From: Spartobacteria bacterium UBA6821
GTDB lineage: Bacteria > Verrucomicrobiota > Verrucomicrobiia > Chthoniobacterales > UBA6821
DNA: 10,449 nt
Direction of reading: 5' to 3'
Assembly: GCA_002452515.1 (NCBI GenBank)
Contig: DKEN01000121.1
Location: 201-10,649 of the forward strand
Below the pieces are notes generated by a model, which did not search any database, was not told where the DNA came from, and saw only the letters and a list, made by a program, of their open reading frames with translations. The position numbers and the translations under genes were made by a program. Below are positions 5,385 through 10,449 of this stretch, piece by piece. Position 1 is the first letter of the stretch; each line of letters opens with the position of its first letter.

Positions 5385-8156
5385 ATGAGCACATCCTTTA
5401 CGGCCCGCTGGAACGAAGCGGTCATTGATGAAAATTACGAAAAGTGGCGCAAGGACGCCGCATCGGTCGCGCCTGATTGGGCTTCGTTCTTCGAGGGTTT
5501 CGAGCTCGGTTTTGCCCGTTATCAGAAAAATGCCAAGGCTCCCGCCGGAGCACCATCTGCTCCGGGCGCGCCGGCTGCTTCCTCATCGCTTGAAAGTCGT
5601 GTCGAGGCGCTGATCTACAATTACCGCACCCTTGGTCACACCCTGGCGCGGCTCAATCCTTTGAGTGACGAGGTGCCCTATCAGCCACTGCTCGAGCTGA
5701 AGGAGTTTGGTCTCACGGATGCGGATCTCGACGAGACCGTCAGCTCCCGATCGTACCGGGATGGGGCTCCGATGAAAGTTCGCGACATCATCGGGGAGAT
5801 GAAGGCCATTTACTGCGGCACCCTGGGTGTCGAGTACATGCACATTCAGAATCCGCATATCCGTCACTGGATTCGCCAGAAGGTGGAGGATCTGCCGGGC
5901 AGGGCTGAAAACGCCACGCCGCATTACCGGATCCTGCGCACCCTGCACAAGGCGGAGAGTTTCGAGAATTTCCTCCACACGACCTATGTTGGTGGCAAGC
6001 GTTTCTCGCTTGAAGGAGGCGAATCCATGATGGTCGCCCTCTCGGAGATTCTCCATCGTGCCGCTCCCTGTGGCGTCAAGGAACTGGTGTTCGGCATGGC
6101 CCATCGCGGGCGTCTCAATGTGCTGGCTAATTTCATGAAGAAGCCGTTCGCGGTTATCTTCAACGAGTTCAGCGACAAGTATGCCCCCGATCTCGGCGAG
6201 GCAAGCGGCGATGTGAAATATCATCTCGGCTATCAGGCCACCCGCGTTACTGAGCAGGGTGAGGAGATCGATGTGTATCTCGCTGCCAACCCAAGCCATC
6301 TGGAGGCAGTTGATCCCGTTGTGTTGGGCAAAGCACGCGCGCGTCAGCGCATTCTTGGCGACACGGTCGAGAGGAAAAAGGTGCTTCCGTTGCTGATTCA
6401 CGGCGATGCTGCCTTCCCGGGACAGGGAATCGTGGCCGAGTGTTTCAACCTGTGCAATCTACCTGGCTACCGCGTAGGAGGAACGATCCATCTGATCGTG
6501 AACAACCAGATCGGTTTTACCACGCTGCCGAAAGACTCCCGTTCCACGGCTTACTGTACCGACATCGCCAAGTTTATCGAGGCACCTGTCTTCCACGTGA
6601 ACGGGGACGATCCGATCGCCGTTGCCGAGGCGGCCCGTATCGCGCTCGCCTTTCGTCAGGAGTTTGGCCGCGATGTCGTCGTCGATATCGTCTGCTATCG
6701 CCGTTACGGACACAATGAGGCCGATGAGCCACTCTTCACCCAGCCGGATCTCTACAAGGTCATCCGCGCCCACCTGCACCCGAGCGAGGTGTTCATCAAG
6801 CGGGCCGAGGAACTCGGCACGCTGACTCGCGCACAGTTTGACGCAAGTTGGAAGAAATCCAAGCTGCAGCTTGAGACGGCGCTTGCCGAGATGAAGCGGG
6901 GCATCGACACCGATGTGAAGGCGAACCAGCAGGCCTTCGTCGGATCGACAGCCATCTTCCAGCCCCCTTATTCCTTCACGCCGGTGAAGACGGCCATCTC
7001 CCAAGAGATGCTCAAGACGATTGTCGATGGACTGACCACGGTTCCCTCTGATTTCCGTGTCCTACCCAAGGTTCGCAAGACCTTACTAGAACGCCGACGC
7101 GAAGTGTATGAGAACGGAGGTCCTTTCGACTGGGCCTATGGCGAGGCGCTTGCTTTCGGTTCCCTGATGATAGATGGCATCCCAGTCCGACTCTCGGGCC
7201 AGGACAGCCGTCGCGGCACGTTCAGTCACCGCCATTCGGTTCTCTACGACGAGGTCACCCGCGAGCGCTACATCCCACTCCTCCATCTCGCTGAAGGGCA
7301 GGCACGTTTTTGCGTTTACAACAGCCCTCTTTCCGAGGCTGCCGTCCTCGGATTCGATTACGGATATTCCATGGATTATCCCCAGATGCTCTGTATCTGG
7401 GAGGCACAGTTCGGTGACTTCGCCAACGGTGCCCAGGTCATCATTGATCAATTCATCGCGTCGGGAGAGACCAAGTGGCTCCGACCCAGTTCGCTTGTCC
7501 TGCTTCTGCCTCACGGTTATGAGGGACAGGGACCCGAACACTCCAGCGCGCGTCTCGAGCGGTTTCTGCAACTCTGTGCCGATGAGAACATGGAGGTCTG
7601 CAATCTGACCACTTCCGCGCAGTATTTCCATATCCTGCGTCGTCAGATGCTTCGTGATTTCCGTAAACCGCTCATCATCATGAGTCCGAAGAGCCTTCTT
7701 CGCTCTGATCTTGCCGCTTCGAAAACGGTGGATTTCACCGAAGGCTCATTCCATGAAATTCTCGCGGGGGTGGAACCTGCCGATCCCGCCAAGGTGGAAC
7801 GCCTGATTCTCTGTTCCGGCAAGGTCTATTACGATCTTCAAGCCTATCGTGAGAAGAATGGCTGGAGCGACAGAAGCGCCCTCATCCGTCTGGAACAGAT
7901 TTATCCGCTCAACGAAGAACTGCTTCGCAAGCTCACAGCGCCGTATGCCAAGGCGAAAGAGATCGTCTGGTGTCAGGAGGAACCCGAGAACATGGGTTCC
8001 TGGAATCATCTGTTGCCGCGCCTGATGAAGTTCTTCGGTCGTGCCATCAGTTACGCAGGCCGCGAACCCGGCGCCAGTACGGCGGTTGGCACGTCGGCTG
8101 CTCACAAGCTCGAACAGGCAGCCCTCATTGCCCAGGCCTTCGGAGAGGCAAGCTGA
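5385..8156 (+). CDS. sucA: 2-oxoglutarate dehydrogenase E1 component
   Basis: A 923-residue thiamine-diphosphate enzyme (E. coli SucA is 933). It decarboxylates 2-oxoglutarate and passes the succinyl group to the lipoyl arm of the E2 subunit in the TCA cycle; cytoplasmic. The N-terminus has the E1o leader '[23 protein letters not shown]', which in the family contacts E2. Active-site landmarks: '[10 protein letters not shown]' (His240), '[10 protein letters not shown]' (His339, Asp341), 'NNQIGFTT' (373-380), '[11 protein letters not shown]' (His443), '[13 protein letters not shown]' in the pyrimidine-binding domain, and '[15 protein letters not shown]' (His710-His719 region). The start ATG 5385 gives the family N-terminus [12 protein letters not shown]. 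An upstream in-frame ATG at 5295 would add 30 unrelated residues. No Shine-Dalgarno site is visible. sucB follows after 25 bases, so the two genes should be cotranscribed. Confidence 0.97.
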   Translation: MSTSFTARWNEAVIDENYEKWRKDAASVAPDWASFFEGFELGFARYQKNAKAPAGAPSAPGAPAASSSLESRVEALIYNYRTLGHTLARLNPLSDEVPYQPLLELKEFGLTDADLDETVSSRSYRDGAPMKVRDIIGEMKAIYCGTLGVEYMHIQNPHIRHWIRQKVEDLPGRAENATPHYRILRTLHKAESFENFLHTTYVGGKRFSLEGGESMMVALSEILHRAAPCGVKELVFGMAHRGRLNVLANFMKKPFAVIFNEFSDKYAPDLGEASGDVKYHLGYQATRVTEQGEEIDVYLAANPSHLEAVDPVVLGKARARQRILGDTVERKKVLPLLIHGDAAFPGQGIVAECFNLCNLPGYRVGGTIHLIVNNQIGFTTLPKDSRSTAYCTDIAKFIEAPVFHVNGDDPIAVAEAARIALAFRQEFGRDVVVDIVCYRRYGHNEADEPLFTQPDLYKVIRAHLHPSEVFIKRAEELGTLTRAQFDASWKKSKLQLETALAEMKRGIDTDVKANQQAFVGSTAIFQPPYSFTPVKTAISQEMLKTIVDGLTTVPSDFRVLPKVRKTLLERRREVYENGGPFDWAYGEALAFGSLMIDGIPVRLSGQDSRRGTFSHRHSVLYDEVTRERYIPLLHLAEGQARFCVYNSPLSEAAVLGFDYGYSMDYPQMLCIWEAQFGDFANGAQVIIDQFIASGETKWLRPSSLVLLLPHGYEGQGPEHSSARLERFLQLCADENMEVCNLTTSAQYFHILRRQMLRDFRKPLIIMSPKSLLRSDLAASKTVDFTEGSFHEILAGVEPADPAKVERLILCSGKVYYDLQAYREKNGWSDRSALIRLEQIYPLNEELLRKLTAPYAKAKEIVWCQEEPENMGSWNHLLPRLMKFFGRAISYAGREPGASTAVGTSAAHKLEQAALIAQAFGEAS

Positions 8157-8181
8157 ACAAATTTTAACCAACGATCCCACC

Positions 8182-9255
8182 ATGAGTGTTCCAGTCATCA
8201 TCCCAACCGTCGGAGAATCCATCACTTCCGGCGTTCTCTCAGCCTGGCATAAAAAGGATGGAGAGCAGGTTGCCGTCGGCGATCTCCTCTTTGTGCTCGA
8301 TACCGATAAGGTCTCCTCCGAGGTCACGGCGCTCGAAGCCGGCGTGCTCTCGATCAAGGTGGCCGAGGGTACCGAGGTGCAGATCGGTGAAACCGTCGCT
8401 GAGATTGATACGGAGGCAGTCGCTGCGCCTACCACAAAAGAAGAGAAAAAAGTGAAGGCTGAAACGGTTGAGGCTCCGAAGCCTGCTGTTCCCGCCAAGG
8501 CTGAGGCTCCCAAACCCGCGCCCACTATTGCAGCACCATCACCGAAGCCCGTTCCCGAAGGCCGTGTCACCCGTCGCAAACTTTCCCCGCTGCGTCGTAA
8601 AATTGCCCTTCAGCTTGTCTCCGCACAGCAGAATGCCGCCATTCTCACCACCTTCAATGAAGTTGATATGAGTGCCGTCATGAGTCTTCGCAAGGAAGTT
8701 CAGGAGGGGTTCCAGGCCAAGTACGGCGTGAAGCTCGGCTTCATGTCCTTCTTCATCAAGGCGGTTGTCGAGGCGCTTAAAGTGATTCCTCAGATCAACG
8801 CACAACTTGAGGGGGATGAACTCATTGAGAACCATTACTACGACATCGGTGTTGCTGTCGGAACAGAGAAGGGACTGATGGTTCCTGTCCTTCGTGATTG
8901 CGATAAGCTCTCGCTTGCAGGACTCGAAAAGTACCTTGTCGAATTTGCCGGGAAGGCCCGCGAGGGAAAGATCGGCCTCGCTGATCTCCAGGGAGGCGTC
9001 TTCACCATTTCCAACGGTGGAGTGTATGGTTCACTCCTGAGCACCCCGATCCTGAATCCGCCGCAGAGCGGTATTCTCGGGATGCACAAAATCCAGGAAC
9101 GCCCTGTTGCCATTGATGGCAAGGTCGTCATCCGCCCGATGATGTATCTCGCACTCTCCTACGATCACCGTGTTGTGGATGGCAAGGAGGCGGTGACTTT
9201 CCTCATCAAGGTGAAGGAAGCGCTAGAGAATCCGGTTAGGTTGTTTTTGGATTAA
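8182..9255 (+). CDS. sucB: 2-oxoglutarate dehydrogenase E2 (dihydrolipoyl succinyltransferase)
   Basis: A 357-residue E2, shorter than the roughly 405 of E. coli SucB. Residues 1-77 are a lipoyl domain with the lipoylated lysine in DTDKVSSEV (Lys43). Residues 78-127 are a flexible Ala/Pro/Lys/Glu linker. From about 128 the catalytic core begins at '[15 protein letters not shown]' and continues through '[16 protein letters not shown]', '[15 protein letters not shown]', '[26 protein letters not shown]' and the active-site motif DHRVVDG (His329, Asp333). The core closely follows succinyltransferases rather than acetyl- or branched-chain enzymes. The usual peripheral subunit-binding domain between linker and core is not recognisable; only the short 'EGRVTRRKL' recalls its end. 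The start ATG 8182 gives the standard [13 protein letters not shown]; upstream in-frame starts run back into sucA. No Shine-Dalgarno site is visible, so coupling to sucA is likely. The E3 subunit gene is not in the window. Confidence 0.96.
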   Translation: MSVPVIIPTVGESITSGVLSAWHKKDGEQVAVGDLLFVLDTDKVSSEVTALEAGVLSIKVAEGTEVQIGETVAEIDTEAVAAPTTKEEKKVKAETVEAPKPAVPAKAEAPKPAPTIAAPSPKPVPEGRVTRRKLSPLRRKIALQLVSAQQNAAILTTFNEVDMSAVMSLRKEVQEGFQAKYGVKLGFMSFFIKAVVEALKVIPQINAQLEGDELIENHYYDIGVAVGTEKGLMVPVLRDCDKLSLAGLEKYLVEFAGKAREGKIGLADLQGGVFTISNGGVYGSLLSTPILNPPQSGILGMHKIQERPVAIDGKVVIRPMMYLALSYDHRVVDGKEAVTFLIKVKEALENPVRLFLD

Positions 9256-9263
9256 TCCAAAAA
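9244..9263. repeat. Perfect 20-base palindrome across the sucB stop codon
   Basis: TTTTTGGATTAATCCAAAAA is its own reverse complement and contains the sucB TAA at its centre (9253-9255). As RNA it can form an 8-bp stem with a UUAA loop from either strand. It lies between two convergent genes, where a bidirectional terminator is expected. However, the run of U residues lies on the 5' side rather than after the stem, so it is not a textbook intrinsic terminator for either gene. A second weak pairing (AAACC 9264-9268 with GGTTT 9283-9287) follows. Confidence 0.35.
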
Positions 9264-9312
9264 AAACCTTCTTACAGGCTTGGGTTTGATGGCGTGGCGT
9301 GAAGTTGCTGCC

Positions 9313-9741
9313 TCACTCCCCGATAATTTTAACCAGAACGCGTTTGCGTCGGAGGCCGTCGAATTCCCCGTAGAAGATCTGTTCCCACGGTCCGAAATCA
9401 AGCCGCCCTTCCGTGATGGCCACGACCACCTCGCGCCCCATGATGGAACGCTTGAGATGGGCATCGGCATTATCCTCTGCCCCGTTGTGCGCATAGCGGG
9501 AATGAGGCTTTTCCGGGGCCAATCCCTCCAGCCAGTGTTCAAAATCGCCGTGGAGGCCTGATTCGTCGTCATTGATGAAGACGCTTGCGGTGATATGCAT
9601 GGCATTCACGAGACAGAGTCCCTCGAGGATGCCGCTTTTCTGAAGGCAACGGTCGATTTCCGGGGTGATATTCAAGAAACCGCGTCGGGTTGGAATCTGA
9701 AACCAAAGCTCGTGACGGTAGGATTTCATGGATTGCAGCAT
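9313..9741 (-). CDS. yjbQ: YjbQ-family protein (UPF0047)
   Basis: A 142-residue protein, close to E. coli YjbQ (about 138). The family signatures are all present: '[15 protein letters not shown]' (His49, Thr51, Ser53), '[12 protein letters not shown]', '[23 protein letters not shown]' (His85, Asp90, Asn91, Asp93, His95, Lys97), '[21 protein letters not shown]' and '[12 protein letters not shown]'. Members form small beta-barrel oligomers with a metal-like site. A weak thiamine-phosphate synthase activity has been reported for the family, but the physiological role is not settled. Either ATG 9741 or the in-frame ATG 9729 could be the start; neither has a Shine-Dalgarno site. The gene converges on sucB (57 bases between stops) and diverges from the Fur-family gene. 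It is probably monocistronic, with no evident functional tie to its neighbours. Confidence 0.93.
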   Translation of the reverse strand: MLQSMKSYRHELWFQIPTRRGFLNITPEIDRCLQKSGILEGLCLVNAMHITASVFINDDESGLHGDFEHWLEGLAPEKPHSRYAHNGAEDNADAHLKRSIMGREVVVAITEGRLDFGPWEQIFYGEFDGLRRKRVLVKIIGE

Positions 9742-9792
9742 AAGCTGATGCGTCGTGTCTGGCGATCTGTGATGCTGGTGATCAGATCTTAA

Positions 9793-9807
9793 TTAGAATA
9801 ATTCTTG
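9793..9807. promoter_or_regulatory. Per/Fur-box-like operator candidate
   Basis: TTAGAATAATTCTTG contains the interrupted palindrome AGAAT-A-ATTCT. It matches the Per-box pattern TTATAATNATTATAA at 10 of 14 defined positions, all of the inner ones except the symmetric T/A pair. It lies in the divergent gap between yjbQ and a Fur-family gene. It also contains TAGAAT (9794-9799), a 5/6 match to a sigma-70 -10 hexamer, although no good -35 stands at the right distance. A site like this next to the regulator's own gene suggests autoregulation. The same protein could also act on yjbQ. Confidence 0.45.
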
Positions 9808-9820
9808 ATTGAGAGTTTAG

Positions 9821-9842
9821 GTGGGGTAAATTGAGACCCCAT
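9821..9842 (+). promoter_or_regulatory. Hairpin overlapping the fur-like translation start region
   Basis: GTGGGGT (9821-9827) pairs with ACCCCAT (9836-9842), with one G-U, around an 8-base loop. The 5' arm overlaps AGGTGG (9819-9824), the best Shine-Dalgarno candidate in front of this gene. That site sits six bases before an in-frame TTG (9831), which lies in the loop. The ATG used for the annotation is at 9846, just after the 3' arm. The fold could mask initiation at the TTG. Alternatively the site could be a DNA-level inverted repeat for a regulator. Confidence 0.25.
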
Positions 9843-9845
9843 CTC

Positions 9846-10328
9846 ATGAAAAAGCATTCCACGCCCACTGATCCTGCCTATGCCACGGCAATGCAGGGAG
9901 GCGGGTTGAGGCTCACCCCCCAGCGACGTCATGTTTATGAGGTACTGATGCAGAAGCGGGATCATCCCACCGCTACAGAGGTCTTTCTGCGAGTACAAAA
10001 GCGGATGGCTTCGATCTCTCTGGCCACGGTCTATAACTGTCTCGAAACCATGGTTGGCAACGGCTTGGTCAAGGCCGTCCATGTCGATCGCGAACCGACC
10101 CGCTTTTGCGCCAATCTGCGCGAGCATGGGCACTTCCATTGCACTGGTTGTGGACTTATTTCCGACATCGAGTTTTCGCATTCCAAGGAATCACACGGTT
10201 GGAAGCTCCCCGACGGCTATTTGGTTACTCAGCAGGATGTGAGCCTTCGCGGCCTCTGCGGTAACTGCACATCAGGTGCCGACTCTTCTCACAAAACTCT
10301 GCAACACGCTCACAAATCAACCCACTAA
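9846..10328 (+). CDS. Fur-family metalloregulator (PerR/Fur-like), upstream of sufC
   Basis: A 160-residue DNA-binding repressor of the Fur family. The winged helix spans about 20-85, with 'LRLTPQR' and the recognition region '[19 protein letters not shown]' (57-75). The dimerisation and metal domain has '[12 protein letters not shown]' (His94, His96, His98, Cys99, Cys102) and 'GLCGNC' (Cys138, Cys141). The four Cys give the structural zinc site. Aligned without gaps to B. subtilis PerR, 'TRFC' matches 'SRFD', so Cys88 stands where PerR has the metal-site Asp85. A His-rich tail ([12 protein letters not shown]) ends the protein. A TTG at 9831 with a better Shine-Dalgarno would add five residues. 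sufC follows after 5 bases, so the gene likely heads and controls a SUF operon. Whether it senses iron, peroxide, zinc or cluster status cannot be told from the sequence, so I give no symbol. Confidence 0.9.
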   Translation: MKKHSTPTDPAYATAMQGGGLRLTPQRRHVYEVLMQKRDHPTATEVFLRVQKRMASISLATVYNCLETMVGNGLVKAVHVDREPTRFCANLREHGHFHCTGCGLISDIEFSHSKESHGWKLPDGYLVTQQDVSLRGLCGNCTSGADSSHKTLQHAHKSTH

Positions 10329-10333
10329 GAACC

Positions 10334-10449
10334 ATGTCCGCTCACACACTCTCCATCCGCGATCTGCACGCTTCCATCGGTGACACTCCCATTCTCAAGG
10401 GACTGACACTTGAAATTCCCAAGGGCGAGGTGCATGCCATCATGGGGCC
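10334..10449 (+). CDS. sufC: SufC, Fe-S cluster assembly ATPase (5' part only)
   Basis: Only the first 38 codons are in the window: [20 protein letters not shown], then [18 protein letters not shown]. This is the usual SufC opening: a beta-strand pair, '[17 protein letters not shown]', then the Walker A loop beginning GPNGSGKS, which is cut off by the window edge. SufC is the ATPase of the SufBCD scaffold that assembles Fe-S clusters in the cytoplasm. It starts 5 bases after the Fur-family gene with no clear Shine-Dalgarno site, which indicates one transcript and perhaps coupled translation. sufB and sufD should follow downstream. Confidence 0.88.
   Translation, partial: MSAHTLSIRDLHASIGDTPILKGLTLEIPKGEVHAIMG

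Noticed and set aside
5583..6401. 272-codon open frame on the - strand inside sucA
   Set aside because: Antisense to a highly conserved E1 region; long reverse frames are common opposite GC-rich coding sequence.
1..10449. CRISPR array, tRNA or rRNA genes
   Set aside because: No regularly spaced direct repeats and no tRNA or rRNA signatures were seen on either strand.

Overview
The window looks like chromosomal DNA of a moderately GC-rich Gram-negative bacterium. My best guess is Verrucomicrobiota or a related PVC-group lineage. The guess rests on a GldA/F/G-type ABC module with a DUF4340 partner, a sucA-sucB pair and a Fur-family gene directly ahead of sufC, plus several starts without a Shine-Dalgarno site. 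It is an inference from gene content, not a phylogenetic placement.

Layout. (1) Bases 1-129 hold purine-rich, ATGA-rich non-coding sequence. (2) Bases 130-432 (+) form a dense series of perfect hairpins, two with GNRA tetraloops, plus a long-range helix that closes a multibranch loop. I read this as a large structured RNA, most likely of the HEARO/omega-RNA class that guides IscB nucleases. No IscB gene follows; only an ATGCC start-like stub remains, so it would be an orphan. (3) Bases 479-5229 (-) carry a tightly packed operon read right to left: ABC ATPase, six-helix permease, GldG-like periplasmic-loop protein and DUF4340 protein. The joints are an ATGA overlap, a 5-base gap and a 52-base gap bridged by a 19-codon mini-frame. 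(4) A divergent gap (5230-5384) separates it from sucA-sucB (+), the E1 and E2 subunits of 2-oxoglutarate dehydrogenase. The E2 lacks a recognisable peripheral subunit-binding domain. (5) A YjbQ-family gene (-) converges on sucB. (6) A divergent gap with a Per/Fur-box-like palindrome lies between yjbQ and a Fur-family regulator (+). The first 116 bases of sufC follow 5 bases after the regulator, so the regulator probably heads a SUF iron-sulfur cluster assembly operon.

How the parts work together. The four-gene ABC module would form a membrane complex with two large membrane-anchored extracytoplasmic proteins; its substrate is unknown outside gliding bacteria. SucA and SucB carry out the decarboxylation and succinyl-transfer steps of the TCA cycle; the E3 subunit is not in the window. 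The Fur-like protein plausibly links metal or redox state to SUF expression. The points most worth a second look are the orphan omega-RNA-like element, the E2 without its binding domain, and the Fur-like protein with Cys where PerR has its sensing-site Asp.
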